From contig NZ_JAIUZY010000012.1 of NCBI RefSeq assembly GCF_020171625.1, forward strand, positions 62,001 through 126,000: a DNA stretch of 64,000 nt. Reading direction: 5' to 3'. Each line of letters opens with the position of its first letter. The first letter of the stretch is position 1. Shown piece after piece: positions 18,079-27,093 of the stretch. Under the pieces are notes generated by a model, which was not told where the DNA came from, did not search any database, and was given only the letters and a program-made list of their open reading frames with translations. Made by a program: the position numbers and the translations under genes. Origin of the DNA: Salipiger bermudensis (GTDB lineage Bacteria > Pseudomonadota > Alphaproteobacteria > Rhodobacterales > Rhodobacteraceae).

Positions 18079-18690
18079 TCAGAGCTTGATGTCGCCCAGT
18101 CGCTGATCGCCCGGCAGCTTGGAGCGCTCGAGGATGATCTGCGAAATCGCCCGCGCCCGCACCGGTGTCAGCGCCGCCATGATCGGTGCCGCGTCGCGCT
18201 CGTTCATCGTGCCGAGCACCATGACCGACACCTCGATGTCGAGATCGTTCATGATCGCCGCGGCGTCCTTGGGCTTCATGTTCCGGTAGAGCGCCACGAG
18301 CCGGTCGACATCCGACGTGTGCGCCGCCTTCACCTTGTCGAGCAGCGCCTCGAGCTCGGTCTTGAGATCGGCGAGCCGCTGCTGCTCCACCTCGAGCGTC
18401 TCGGCCACGAGATCCAGCTCGGCCTCGCGCTCGGCATGCTGCGCCTTCTGCGCCTCGAGCAGGTCGCGCTCCTGCTGGATCGAGGCGAGAAGCTCTTCGG
18501 GGGCCTTGCAGACCTTCGGCTCGGGCGTCGTCGCAGAGGTGTCGTCATCGGTGGCGGCTGCGGAGGCGGCGCTCACGAAGGGCGCGTTGTCGTCGGCGCT
18601 CGGAAAGCCGGGCTCATCCATCAGCGTGACGCCGATCTTGGCCACCACCGCGAGGGCGAGGCCGGCGAGAACGAAGGTGATCGGACGCAT
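18079..18690 (-). CDS. motE: MotE-like periplasmic motility protein
   Basis: A 203-residue protein with an N-terminal signal anchor (ITFVLAGLALAVVAKIGVTL), an acidic linker, a coiled coil at about residues 65-125 (ERDLLEAQKAQHAEREAELDLVAETLEVEQQ) and a C-terminal MgtE_N-like domain (LYRNMKPKDAAAIMNDLD). In rhizobia MotE is a periplasmic chaperone of the stator partner MotC. It is the last gene of a minus-strand motE-pflI-like-fliM-fliL set. No MotC homologue was recognised here. Confidence 0.75.
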   Translation of the reverse strand: MRPITFVLAGLALAVVAKIGVTLMDEPGFPSADDNAPFVSAASAAATDDDTSATTPEPKVCKAPEELLASIQQERDLLEAQKAQHAEREAELDLVAETLEVEQQRLADLKTELEALLDKVKAAHTSDVDRLVALYRNMKPKDAAAIMNDLDIEVSVMVLGTMNERDAAPIMAALTPVRARAISQIILERSKLPGDQRLGDIKL

Positions 18691-18696
18691 TCGGGA

Positions 18697-19068
18697 TCAG
18701 GCCTCGCGCTGACGGACGGTTTCGAAGAAGCCGCGCACCAGCTCGGACTTGCCCGAGGCCTTGGTGGCTCCGGCCGGGCGCGACGGCCGCTCGCGGCTGG
18801 TGCGGAAGGACGGCTCGGCCCGCGTCATCTCCGGCTCCCGCTCGCGTTCTCGCTGCGGCCGCGCCTTGGGCTCGGCCTGCTGGCCCAGCGAGCGCAGCAC
18901 CGAAACGGTGCTCTCGCTGCGATCCACGGCCTCGGAAAAGGTGCCGATCATCGGCTCCATTTCGCGCAGGACACGCATCAGGTTGCGCACCCGACGATCC
19001 ACCACCCAAGCATAGGTCAAGGTACCCACAAGCAACACAAGAATAGCGATATCAATCACGACGGCCAT
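18697..19068 (-). CDS. DUF6468/PflI-like flagellar protein
   Basis: A 123-residue protein with a single N-terminal transmembrane helix (VVIDIAILVLLVGTLTYAWVV), then a short helical stretch and a charged, low-complexity tail rich in Arg, Glu and Pro. Size, topology and its position beside fliM/fliL match the alphaproteobacterial PflI/DUF6468 group, linked in Caulobacter to flagellum positioning. Its start lies inside the end of fliM (17-bp overlap). Identification rests on topology and context, so it is tentative. Confidence 0.55.
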   Translation of the reverse strand: MAVVIDIAILVLLVGTLTYAWVVDRRVRNLMRVLREMEPMIGTFSEAVDRSESTVSVLRSLGQQAEPKARPQREREREPEMTRAEPSFRTSRERPSRPAGATKASGKSELVRGFFETVRQREA

Positions 19069-19993
19069 CGGAGGAGTCCTCTTCTTCGTAGAGCTTTTCT
19101 GAGAGTTTCAGCGCGATCCGCCCGTTCTTGCGGTGGCCGACCTCGGCGCGGGCGATATCCTTGCCGGCGCAGCACAGCGTCACCGGGTCATCCACTTGGA
19201 TGCCGAGATCGAGCACCTGCCCCGGCGCCCAGGCCAGAACATCGCGCATCGGCAGGACCGCTTGCCCCATCACCGCCGACATCGGCAGGTTGGTGTGACC
19301 GAGCATGTCGGTCATCTTGAGCCGCCAGCCGCTGTCGCCGCCGAGCTGCCCGCCGGTGAACTGCTGCGACAGGATGTGGCTGACCTTCTCGAAGGCGGTG
19401 TTGGGCAGGACGAAGACCATCTCGCCGACCCGCCCCTCGATGTCGATGGTCAGGCGTGCGCGCACGCAGGCGCTGGTGGGCGGGGCCAGCAGCAGCGCCT
19501 TCGGGTTGGTTTCGAGATGGCTGACGGCGAACGATACCGGGGTGACCTTGGCAAAGGCGTCCGACAGCTCGCTCAGGACCTTCTCGGTGAAATTCTGACC
19601 GATGCGCTTCTCGATGCTGGTGAAGTTGCGCGCCTTCTTCTCGCCCGCGGCGACGGTTCGCCCGCCGAAGGTGATCTCGATGATCCCGAAGAGCAGCTCG
19701 GGGGGCATGATCGCGGCGATGGTGCCGCCCCATTCCTCCGCCGTGGTGACCGCGATCAACGCGGGATCGGGCTGGTCCTTGAGCGCGTCCTGACAGCTGA
19801 GATAGTCGATGCCGCCGAGGCTGACTTCGGCCATCGCGCCGAGATAGCTTTTCAGCGTCTGCGCCAGCGACAGGGCGAAGCGGTCGAACACCACCTCGAG
19901 CATCGGCTGCCGGGCGTAGGAAAGTCTCGCGCGTTCGACGATCAGCTCTTCGACGGCGCGGGTGTCGGGGGTGAGGGCGCGTGCGGTGCTCAT
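19052..19993 (-). CDS. fliM: Flagellar motor switch protein FliM
   Basis: A 313-residue C-ring component that binds the phosphorylated chemotaxis protein and sets rotation direction. The middle CheC-like domain includes PPELLFGIIEITFGG. The C-terminal SpoA/FliN-like domain reads VLDLGIQVDDPVTLCCAGKDIARAEVGHRKNGRIALKL. The N-terminus lacks a clear LSQxEIDALL CheY-binding motif, starting instead with a divergent TPDTRAVEELIVERARLSY. It overlaps fliL by four bases and the PflI-like gene by 17. Confidence 0.88.
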   Translation of the reverse strand: MSTARALTPDTRAVEELIVERARLSYARQPMLEVVFDRFALSLAQTLKSYLGAMAEVSLGGIDYLSCQDALKDQPDPALIAVTTAEEWGGTIAAIMPPELLFGIIEITFGGRTVAAGEKKARNFTSIEKRIGQNFTEKVLSELSDAFAKVTPVSFAVSHLETNPKALLLAPPTSACVRARLTIDIEGRVGEMVFVLPNTAFEKVSHILSQQFTGGQLGGDSGWRLKMTDMLGHTNLPMSAVMGQAVLPMRDVLAWAPGQVLDLGIQVDDPVTLCCAGKDIARAEVGHRKNGRIALKLSEKLYEEEDSSDGRRD

Positions 19994-20574
19994 TGTACGA
20001 TCAGGTCCGCGATGAGGAATTCCTGCGGCGCGTCGCTGTCCGAGATGGCGCGGGCGCGGCGCAGAAGCTCGGACTTGAGCCGCACCAGTCCGATCGAGCC
20101 CTGCAGGTCGTTCTCGTTGAGCTGGCGCAGGTATTCCTGGAAGCTGTCGCGCAGAAAGAGCTTGCGGCTCTCGATGTTCTCGGCGCCGGAAATCCGGGTG
20201 TCATAGGCCAACGCAAGGTTGAGCTTCAGGAAGCGCGTGGTCTGCCGCCCCGTTGCGGTGGTCGCGGTGATGTTGACGATGATCTCCTGGAACGGCGTGA
20301 CCACGATGTGTTCGCCCGGAAGGCCCGCGTGGGACGAGGCGGCGGCGCCGTGTCCGTCACCGTGACCGTCGGCAGCCGCCTCGTCAGAGGCCGCCGCGTC
20401 GTCCTTGGACTCGCCCGCCAGTCCGACAAGCTTGAGCGCGCCCTGCGGCCCGACCGACGCCACGAAGCCGCCCGCGAGCGCTGCCACGCAGAGCAACAGC
20501 AACGCGAGGACGCGCAGCAGCGTCTTCTTTTTCGGCGTCTTGGCGTCTTGGGATGTCCCGGTTGAGTCGGTCAT
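19990..20574 (-). CDS. fliL: Flagellar basal-body associated protein FliL
   Basis: A 194-residue single-pass inner-membrane protein. The transmembrane helix is at about residues 20-42 (LLRVLALLLLCVAALAGGFV), followed by a His/Asp-rich linker and the periplasmic FliL domain (VVTPFQEIIVNITATTATGRQTTRFLKLNLALAYD). It associates with the stator. The start is the ATG at 20574; an upstream extension lacks family similarity. It is the first gene of a minus-strand operon divergent from fliF, with about 150 bp of shared promoter region. A second FliL-like gene occurs at 41060. Confidence 0.9.
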   Translation of the reverse strand: MTDSTGTSQDAKTPKKKTLLRVLALLLLCVAALAGGFVASVGPQGALKLVGLAGESKDDAAASDEAAADGHGDGHGAAASSHAGLPGEHIVVTPFQEIIVNITATTATGRQTTRFLKLNLALAYDTRISGAENIESRKLFLRDSFQEYLRQLNENDLQGSIGLVRLKSELLRRARAISDSDAPQEFLIADLIVQ

Positions 20575-20684
20575 CGCCCCTGTTCTTCGAAGCTGTTCTA
20601 ATCTTGCACCACAATGCGCAGAACGAGCATTCAATACAAGTATAAAAGGTGAGCTAGTTCTTGCCGGTCAAGAATAATTATGGT

Positions 20685-20692
20685 TATCCTTG
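20685..20692 (+). promoter_or_regulatory. TATCCTTG motif in the fliL-fliF divergent promoter region
   Basis: TATCCTTG lies 30-38 bp upstream of the fliF start, in the region shared by the divergent fliL and fliF operons. The same 8-mer or its complement recurs beside other flagellar genes (31226, 31241, 47237, 49426, 51099). No strong sigma-70, sigma-28 or sigma-54 match was seen in this interval. Confidence 0.4.
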
Positions 20693-20722
20693 GACGAGAT
20701 AGGGGAATAGGCAGAACTTCGC

Positions 20723-22408
20723 GTGCAGGGCATTCTAGACAATCTGAAATCGCTGGGATGGAAACGCCTGTCGGTCCTTGGCGGGGCTGGCATCGCGATG
20801 GTTTTCGCCATGTTCTTCGGGCTTTCCGCGGTCACCACGCCGGACTACGTGGCGCTCTACCGGGACCTCTCTCCCGCCGAGGCTGGGCGCATGGTCGAAT
20901 CCCTCGAGCAGGCCGGCATCCGGTCCCGGACCGACATGGCGGGCACCGCCGTCAGCGTCCCCGGCGAGGATATGGCGCGGGCGCGAATGCTGCTGGCCGG
21001 TGCGGGCCTGCCGAACGACGGCACCCCGGGCTGGGAGATCTTCGACGAGGCAAGCGGGCTTGGCATGAACACCTTCATGCAACGGGTGAACCGTGCCCGC
21101 GCCATGGAGGGAGAGCTGGCCCGCTCGATCCAGACCATCGACGGGGTCGAGGCCGCCCGCGTGCACCTCGTCCTGCCCGAGCGCGAGCCGTTCTCGCGCG
21201 AACGCCCGCGCCCCTCGGCCTCGGTCATCGTACGCGGCTCGCGTCAGGTCGGCGTGCGGCAGGCCCGAGCGATCCGGTCCCTGGTCGCCTCGGCGGTGCC
21301 CGATCTCGCGCCGGCGCAGGTCACCGTGCTGTCGGCCACCGGCGAGACCATCCTCTCCGACGATGGCGAGGCGGGCAGCGAAGCCTCGCTGCAATCGGCC
21401 CGCGCCCAGATCGAGGACCGGCTCGGCCAGCGCATCGCCCAGATCCTGAGCGCCCGCGTCGGCGCCGGCAACGCGCGGGTGCAGGTCAGCGTCGAGCTCA
21501 CCACCGAGCGGCAGGTGGTGCGCGAACAGACCTACGACCCCGAGCAACGCGTCGTGCGCTCGACCGAAACCCGCGAGGAAACCCGCGAAGACCAGTCCGC
21601 TGCACGGGGCGAGGTCGGCGTTGCCGACGACATCCCCGCGGCGCTGGCCGCCGACGTGCCGGGCAACAACCGCAATACGGCCAACAGCACCAACGAGATC
21701 GTCAATTACGAGATCGGCGGCACCTCCTCCGAGACGGTGCGCGAGCCGGGCGACATCGAGAAGGTCTCGGTCGCGGTGCTGGTGAACGGCATCTACAACG
21801 TGCAGGATGGCGGCTCGGTCGACTACGAGGAGCGCAGCCAGGAAGAGCTGCAGCGGCTCGAGGCGCTGGTGCAGAGCGCCATCGGCTTCGACGAGGCCCG
21901 CGGCGACAGCGTCGAGGTGGTGAGCCTGCGCTTCATGGATTACTCGATGGATGTCGGCGAGCCGGTGTCGCGCAGCTTTGCCCAGACCCTGAGCGAGAAC
22001 ACCGGCACCATCCTGCGCGGCGTGTTCGCGCTGGCGCTGGTGGCGGCGGTGCTGGCGCTTGGCGTCCGCCCGGCGCTGAACCGGGTGTTCGACCAGCCGG
22101 CGCTGGCCGACGCTGGTGGCGCCGACCTGCCCAGCCTTGCCTCGTCTTCCGCCAACCTGCCGGCGACGAGCACGGCGGCAGCCTCCGGCGGGGCGAGCGC
22201 GCAGGGCAGCGGCGAGCCGCCGGTCTACCAGAGCGGCACCGTGCTTGACCCCCTGCCCCCCGGCGTCGACGAGATGGTCGAACTGGCGGCGGTTCAGGGC
22301 GGCGTGCCGCGCGGCCTGATCAACACCGTGAGCGAGCTCATTGAACGCGAACCCGAGGGCGCGATCACCGTGGTCCGATCGTGGCTGGCGGAAGGGCCGA
22401 ACGCATGA
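20723..22408 (+). CDS. fliF: Flagellar MS-ring protein FliF
   Basis: A 561-residue inner-membrane ring protein that is the base of the flagellum. It has an N-terminal transmembrane helix (about residues 17-40), the ring-building motifs with YVALYRDLSPAEAGRMVESLEQAGI and AEGELARSI-type segments (MEGELARSIQTIDGVEAARVHLVLPE), a variable central region, and a C-terminal transmembrane helix (GTILRGVFALALVAAVLALGV). A FliG-binding tail ends the protein. The start is a GTG at 20723. The stop overlaps the fliH ATG. Confidence 0.95.
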   Translation: MQGILDNLKSLGWKRLSVLGGAGIAMVFAMFFGLSAVTTPDYVALYRDLSPAEAGRMVESLEQAGIRSRTDMAGTAVSVPGEDMARARMLLAGAGLPNDGTPGWEIFDEASGLGMNTFMQRVNRARAMEGELARSIQTIDGVEAARVHLVLPEREPFSRERPRPSASVIVRGSRQVGVRQARAIRSLVASAVPDLAPAQVTVLSATGETILSDDGEAGSEASLQSARAQIEDRLGQRIAQILSARVGAGNARVQVSVELTTERQVVREQTYDPEQRVVRSTETREETREDQSAARGEVGVADDIPAALAADVPGNNRNTANSTNEIVNYEIGGTSSETVREPGDIEKVSVAVLVNGIYNVQDGGSVDYEERSQEELQRLEALVQSAIGFDEARGDSVEVVSLRFMDYSMDVGEPVSRSFAQTLSENTGTILRGVFALALVAAVLALGVRPALNRVFDQPALADAGGADLPSLASSSANLPATSTAAASGGASAQGSGEPPVYQSGTVLDPLPPGVDEMVELAAVQGGVPRGLINTVSELIEREPEGAITVVRSWLAEGPNA

Positions 22409-23079
22409 GCTTTGTCTTCGACCGCAACTTCGACGCCGAGATCGACGCCGCCCGCCGCGGCGAAGAGCCGGTGATCGGCGCGGTGTTCACCCGCGCGCAA
22501 TTCGAAGAGGCCGTGGTCAACGCCCGCCGCGAGGGCTTCGAGGCCGGCATTGCGCAAGGCCAGACCGAGACGCTGCAGGCCACCGAAGCCTCGGCCAGCC
22601 AGCGCCAGCTGTCTGCGCTCGAGGCGGTGACCCCGGCCCTGCGCCAGCTCATCGATGATGCCGACCGGCACCACGCCACGCTCGAGGCCCAGATGGTGGG
22701 CTTCGTGCTCGAGGTGTTCGAGCAACTCGCCCCGGATGTCTTGGCGGCGCTCGCCACGGGACAGGCCGAGCGCGAGGCGAAGAACGCAGTGCGCATGGCG
22801 CTCGGCTCGGCGGTGCTGCGGATCTGGTTCGCCCCCGGCGCGGTCGAGAGCTCGGGCGCCGAGGTGCAGCACGCCGCGCGGGTCGCCGGACTTGGCGGGC
22901 GCATCGACATCAAGGCGGACCCGGATCTGGCCGCCGGCGACGTGCGCGCCGAATGGGATCACGGCGTGATGGCCTACAGCTTCAAGGACATCTGTGCCCG
23001 CATCCTGTCCTCGCTGGGCAAGACGCGGGACGAGATCGACCGAAGCCTCGAACGGGACAGGCAGGAGAGCAGGACATGA
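22405..23079 (+). CDS. fliH: FliH-like flagellar export ATPase regulator
   Basis: A 224-residue cytoplasmic protein in the fliF-fliH-fliN-fliP-fliG operon. A long helical N-terminal half (REGFEAGIAQGQTETLQATEA; QLIDDADRHHATLEAQMVGFVLEVFEQLAPDVL) precedes a C-terminal domain with ADPDLAAGDVRAEWDHGVMAYSF, as in FliH/YscL proteins. It should hold FliI, yet no fliI gene is present in the window. It starts in an ATGA overlap with fliF. Confidence 0.8.
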   Translation: MSFVFDRNFDAEIDAARRGEEPVIGAVFTRAQFEEAVVNARREGFEAGIAQGQTETLQATEASASQRQLSALEAVTPALRQLIDDADRHHATLEAQMVGFVLEVFEQLAPDVLAALATGQAEREAKNAVRMALGSAVLRIWFAPGAVESSGAEVQHAARVAGLGGRIDIKADPDLAAGDVRAEWDHGVMAYSFKDICARILSSLGKTRDEIDRSLERDRQESRT

Positions 23080-23420
23080 GCGAAGAGCTCGGAGACGACG
23101 GGCAGGACACCGTGGTGCAGGCCGTGGCCGAAGAGGCCGCCGCCGAAGAAGCCAGCAAGGGCGGCAGCAACAGCATCGACGCGATGCTCAATGTCGGGCT
23201 GAACGTGCAGATCGTTCTGGGCCAGACCCGGATGCCGATCGCGCAGCTTCTCAAGCTCAGCCGCGGCTCGATCATCGAACTCGACAAGAGCATCGGCCAG
23301 CCGGTCGAGGTGGTCATCAACGACCGGCTCGTCGCGCGCGGCGATCTGGTGAAGCTCGAGGACGACCGGCTTGGCGTTTCGCTGATCGAGATCGTCAAGG
23401 ATTACGTGTCCGAGACATGA
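23076..23420 (+). CDS. fliN: Flagellar motor switch protein FliN
   Basis: A 114-residue C-ring protein. An acidic N-terminal tail (about 30 residues) precedes the SpoA domain: LNVGLNVQIVLGQTRMPIAQLLKLSRGSIIELDKSIGQPVEVVINDRLVARGDLVKLEDDRLGVSLIEI, a textbook FliN fold. It starts four bases before the end of fliH and its stop overlaps the fliP start, so the four genes are translationally coupled. Confidence 0.95.
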   Translation: MSEELGDDGQDTVVQAVAEEAAAEEASKGGSNSIDAMLNVGLNVQIVLGQTRMPIAQLLKLSRGSIIELDKSIGQPVEVVINDRLVARGDLVKLEDDRLGVSLIEIVKDYVSET

Positions 23421-24265
23421 TCCGGTGCGGCGGCCTTTCCAGAGCGGTCCCTCTCTGCCTGCTGGCAGCGGGGCTGTGCGGGCTGGCCGCGACGCAGGGC
23501 CATGCGCAATCGGCAGGCTCGGACCTGCTGGGCGCCATCGGCGACGCGCTGAGCTCGGCGCCAGCGGGCTCGGACGAGCGCGCCACGCTGTCGGGACGGA
23601 TCATCCAGCTCATCGCCGCGATGACCGTGCTGTCGCTGGCGCCGGGGCTGCTGGTCATCATGACCAGCTTCACCCGCTTCGTGATCGTGTTCTCGATGCT
23701 GCGCTCGGCGCTCGGCCTGAACCAGTCGCCGCCCAACATGGTGCTGACCTCGATGGCGCTGTTCATGACCTTCTTCGTCATGCAGCCGGTCTTCGAGGAT
23801 GCGTGGGAAGGCGGCGTGCAGCCGCTGATGGCCAACTCGATCACCGAGGAACAGGCCCTGATGCGGGTCGGCGAGCCGTTCAAGCTGTTCATGTATGCCA
23901 ACACGCGCGAGAAGGATCTCGCGCTGTTCCGCGATATCGCGGCGCGCAGCGAGGGCCGCGTGCCTGCCGAGGAAAGCGCACCGGCACCGCAAAGCGCCGA
24001 GGACGTGGGCTGGCGCGAGCTGGTGCCGGCCTTCATGATCTCGGAGCTGCGGCGGGCCTTCTCGATCGGGTTCCTGATCTACCTGCCGTTTCTGGTCATC
24101 GACCTGATCGTCGCCTCGGTGCTGATGAGCGCGGGCATGATGATGCTGCCGCCGGTGCTGATCTCGCTGCCGTTCAAGGTGATCTTTTTCGTCCTCATCG
24201 ACGGCTGGTACATGCTGGCCGGGTCTCTCATGGAAAGCTATCTCCCGCTCGCAGGCGGCGGGTAG
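23417..24265 (+). CDS. fliP: Flagellar export-gate protein FliP
   Basis: A 282-residue inner-membrane protein of the type III export gate. It has a cleavable signal peptide (CLLAAGLCGLAATQGHAQ), four transmembrane helices and the family signatures LVIMTSFTRFVIVFSMLRSALG, NQSPPNMVLTSMALFMTFFV and SMGMMMLPP-like (SAGMMMLPPVLISLPFKV). A longer cytoplasmic/periplasmic insert (about residues 160-185, EGRVPAEESAPAPQSAED) is acidic. The partner gate genes fliQ and fliR are not in the window. Confidence 0.95.
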   Translation: MIRCGGLSRAVPLCLLAAGLCGLAATQGHAQSAGSDLLGAIGDALSSAPAGSDERATLSGRIIQLIAAMTVLSLAPGLLVIMTSFTRFVIVFSMLRSALGLNQSPPNMVLTSMALFMTFFVMQPVFEDAWEGGVQPLMANSITEEQALMRVGEPFKLFMYANTREKDLALFRDIAARSEGRVPAEESAPAPQSAEDVGWRELVPAFMISELRRAFSIGFLIYLPFLVIDLIVASVLMSAGMMMLPPVLISLPFKVIFFVLIDGWYMLAGSLMESYLPLAGGG

Positions 24266-24285
24266 CGTAAGGAAGGGTGCAGGCC

Positions 24286-25350
24286 ATGGCCGCTGCAGAC
24301 ATCAAGCGCGCGACCTCCTCGTCGACGGGTTCGGGAAAACCGGCCCGGCGCCCGAAGAAGCTGACCGGCCCGCAGAAGGCCGCGGTGCTGTTCCTGTCTC
24401 TGGGCGAGAAACGCGGCTCGGCGCTGCTGCAGCAGCTCGACGACGACGAAATCCAGCAGATGACCCGGGCGATGTCGGGGCTGGGCTCGATCTCGTCCGA
24501 GACCGTCGAGCAGGTGCTGACCGATTTCGTGCAGGACATCACCAATGGCGCCGGCGTCGTCGGCTCGTTCGCGGCGGCGGAGAACCTGCTGCGCTCGCTG
24601 ATGCCGGGCGACAAGGTCGACGGCATCCTCAAGGACATCCGCGGCCCGCTGAAGGAGCGCGATCTCTGGGCCCGGTTCAACGCGCTCTCCGAGAACGTCA
24701 TCGCCAACTACCTCAAGGGCGAGCACGAGCAGACCATCGCGGCGATCCTGTCGAACGTGAACACCGACGTCGCCGCCAAGGTGCTGCCGATCCTCGGCCC
24801 GGAGAAGATGCACAACGTGGTCGAGCGGATGATCCGCATGGAAGCGGTGCCGCATCACATGATGCAGCAGATCGAGGAATCGCTGCAGGCCGACATCATG
24901 AACGCCGGCGCCCAGCCGACCACCGCCGAGCAGCACCAGCGCATGGCCGACCTGTTCAACAAGCTCGACCGAAACGCCTTTGACAACATGGCGCCCGAGC
25001 TCGAGGAGAAAATCCCCGACACGTTCAACGCCATCCGCGCCAAGATGTTCACCTTCGAGGATCTCGCCAAGATGGAGGCGATGGACCTCGCCAAGATCAT
25101 GCGCGGCGTGCCGGGCAACACCCTGCCCACGGCGCTGCGCGGCGCCACCGACATCGCCCGCGACGCCTTCCTCGCCGCGCTGCCCGCGCGTTCGCGCGAC
25201 ATGCTGACCGAAGAGATGGAGACCATGGGCGCGGTGCGCCGGCGCGACGTGAACGCGGCGCAGGCCCTGATGCTCGATTACGCCCGCCAGCTTGCCGACG
25301 ACGATCAGGTCCGCCTGCCCTTCGGCGAGGACGACGAGGACATCTTCTGA
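24286..25350 (+). CDS. fliG: Flagellar motor switch protein FliG
   Basis: A 354-residue C-ring protein that links the MS ring to torque generation. The N-terminal domain contains LTGPQKAAVLFLSLGEKRGSALLQQLDDDEIQQMTRAM. The middle-domain motif usually written EHPQ is EHEQ here (GEHEQTIAAIL). The C-terminal torque helix is present (MFTFEDLAKMEAMDLAKIMRGV). The start is the ATG at 24286, spaced correctly from AAGGAAGG; the GTG nine bases earlier sits on the ribosome binding site. It ends the plus-strand operon and converges with the next gene. Confidence 0.94.
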   Translation: MAAADIKRATSSSTGSGKPARRPKKLTGPQKAAVLFLSLGEKRGSALLQQLDDDEIQQMTRAMSGLGSISSETVEQVLTDFVQDITNGAGVVGSFAAAENLLRSLMPGDKVDGILKDIRGPLKERDLWARFNALSENVIANYLKGEHEQTIAAILSNVNTDVAAKVLPILGPEKMHNVVERMIRMEAVPHHMMQQIEESLQADIMNAGAQPTTAEQHQRMADLFNKLDRNAFDNMAPELEEKIPDTFNAIRAKMFTFEDLAKMEAMDLAKIMRGVPGNTLPTALRGATDIARDAFLAALPARSRDMLTEEMETMGAVRRRDVNAAQALMLDYARQLADDDQVRLPFGEDDEDIF

Positions 25351-25372
25351 GGCTGACCGGAGGCCCGGGGCG

Positions 25373-26197
25373 CTAGCGCGTCTTGTAGCCGCCGAAGCCC
25401 TGGATCGCGGTGATGTCGATGGTGGCGGGAATATAGCTCCCCGACGCGGCGCTGAGCGCACCCGACAGCAGGGTCACGGCCGCGTTCGAGCTGGTGGCGG
25501 TGCCCGATGTCGCATCGCTGATCGCCACGTAACGCCGCACCAGATCGTCGACGACCTCGGGGTCCGACAGGGTTTCGAGATCGATCCTGTCGTTGATGAT
25601 CGCGGCCTGCCTGTCGATGTCGATGCCCGCCAGCGCCTCGGGCAGGCCAAAGGCCGTGCGGAAGAACTCGGACAGGTCGCTGTTGCGCAGGATGTCATAG
25701 GCGGACTTGATGCCGCCGGCCTTGCGGCGGAACTCGAGCACCGTGCCGATGGCGCCGTTCTCGTCATCCTTGCCGTTGACGTATTGCGTGTCGACATATT
25801 TGTCGACGACCGCGGCTTTCCAGCTGGCATCGATGGTGTTGAGGTTGCCCTGCCCCTCGGGGCCGAAGCCCATGGCCTTGTGGATCTCCTTGAAGCGGGA
25901 ATCCGTCAGCCGGTTGACCAGCGCGCTGCGGTCGGTGAGGTCGCTCTTAAGAACCTTCTCCATCATCGCCTTGCCGAAGATCTGGTCCTCGAGATCGTAG
26001 GCCTTCATCACGAAGCTGTAGAGGCGGTAATCGCCGGTCAGATCCTCGACATTCTCGACGTCGCCGATGTTGTCGAGGAAATACGCGATCTCGCGGGCGT
26101 GCTGCGGCTCCTTCCGGATCAGCTCCTGATCCTTGTCCTCGGTGGCGTTGATCAGCTGCAGCGCTACCGTGCTCGACATCCCCGCAATCGAGATCAT
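25373..26197 (-). CDS. DUF1217-domain flagellar-cluster protein
   Basis: A 274-residue protein with repeated helical blocks (EPQHAREIAYFLDNIGDVENVEDLTGDYRLYSFVMKAYDLEDQIFGKAMMEKVLKSD; NSDLSEFFRTAFGLPEALAGIDIDRQAAII) that match DUF1217, a family tied to alphaproteobacterial flagellar clusters with no firm role. It has no signal peptide. It is the last gene of the flaF-flbT-DUF1217 set and overlaps flbT by four bases. A contribution to flagellin or filament handling is plausible but unproven. Confidence 0.75.
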   Translation of the reverse strand: MISIAGMSSTVALQLINATEDKDQELIRKEPQHAREIAYFLDNIGDVENVEDLTGDYRLYSFVMKAYDLEDQIFGKAMMEKVLKSDLTDRSALVNRLTDSRFKEIHKAMGFGPEGQGNLNTIDASWKAAVVDKYVDTQYVNGKDDENGAIGTVLEFRRKAGGIKSAYDILRNSDLSEFFRTAFGLPEALAGIDIDRQAAIINDRIDLETLSDPEVVDDLVRRYVAISDATSGTATSSNAAVTLLSGALSAASGSYIPATIDITAIQGFGGYKTR

Positions 26198-26604
26198 GCG
26201 TCGGCAAGCTCCGACGTGTTCGGCCCGAAGACCTCGTCCTCGCGCTTCATCAGCGGGCGCAGGTCGCGCAGCGCGGTGAAGTACTCGCCCCGGCTGACAT
26301 TGTTGGCCGCCTCGAAGACATGCTGGCGCAGCTCGTCTCCGAACACCGGCACCAGCGCGGCGAGGCGGGTCTGGATTTCCTTGAGCAGCCGCTCGCGGCG
26401 GGCCGGCTCGATCAGCGCGTTCTGGATCAGGAAATACACGATCCGGACGGGCGTCGAGGCCGCATCCGGTTTCAGCAGATCCGTTTCGCGAATGATGTCG
26501 GCGCGGTTCTCGACCGTGACGGTCGACTTGCGACCGCCATTGCGCATCATGCAGCCGTTGACGACGAAGCGTTCAAACGGTTTGAGCGTGAGATTGAGTG
26601 CCAT
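26194..26604 (-). CDS. flbT: Flagellin mRNA regulator FlbT
   Basis: A 136-residue cytoplasmic post-transcriptional regulator. It contains the FlbT pattern LTLKPFERFVVNGCMMRNGGRKSTVTVENRADIIRETDLLKP and NVSRGEYFTALRDLRPLM. In Caulobacter FlbT binds the 5' leader of a flagellin mRNA and lowers its stability or translation. Here it lies directly downstream of flaF and of two flagellin genes that share a conserved leader hairpin, which makes a local target likely. It overlaps flaF by 32 bp. Confidence 0.92.
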   Translation of the reverse strand: MALNLTLKPFERFVVNGCMMRNGGRKSTVTVENRADIIRETDLLKPDAASTPVRIVYFLIQNALIEPARRERLLKEIQTRLAALVPVFGDELRQHVFEAANNVSRGEYFTALRDLRPLMKREDEVFGPNTSELADA

Positions 26605-27010
26605 CTTGGTTCACCGCTGCTGGGGTCGGGCGCTGGCCGGCGAGGCCGCCGAGAATGTTCTGGTTCACGTCGATCAGGGCCGGAAGGCCGTCGCCGCCGC
26701 CGATCACCACGCCGCAGGTGCGATCGACCCACAGGGCGATCGACATCAGGTTGGCGCGCAGGTCGGCCGGAAGCTGGTTGTTGTCATCGCTCAGATCGGT
26801 GCGGAGCCTGCTCCACAGGACGCGGTTCTCCGCCACGGCGTCGCGCAGGCCATGCGCCAGAACCGCAGTGCGCGCGAACTTGTCGCGGGCCGCGAGCCAG
26901 TTCGGGCGATGCTGCTCCATTGCGCCGGTGATGCGGGCGAAGACGCGGGCTTCGATCTGCTTCGGCGAGGCGCTCTCGCGGATCGTGCGTTTGTATGCCG
27001 AGATGCTCAT
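26573..27010 (-). CDS. flaF: Flagellin biosynthesis regulator FlaF
   Basis: A 145-residue protein with the FlaF core SISAYKRTIRESASPKQIEARVFARITGAMEQH, then LAHGLRDAVAENRVLWSRLRTDLSDDNNQLPADLRANLMSIALWV. FlaF acts with FlbT: it favours flagellin production and secretion, counteracting FlbT repression. The start at 27010 begins right at the conserved core. It lies downstream of the flagellin genes, with a stem-loop in the 143-bp gap. Confidence 0.92.
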   Translation of the reverse strand: MSISAYKRTIRESASPKQIEARVFARITGAMEQHRPNWLAARDKFARTAVLAHGLRDAVAENRVLWSRLRTDLSDDNNQLPADLRANLMSIALWVDRTCGVVIGGGDGLPALIDVNQNILGGLAGQRPTPAAVNQDGTQSHAQTV

Positions 27011-27093
27011 TCGATTATTGCCTTTTCTCCCCCGGCTCGTCGCGGGGTGTTCCGTCACGCGGGCCCGGTTGATCCGGAGCTCCGTTGGTGAGA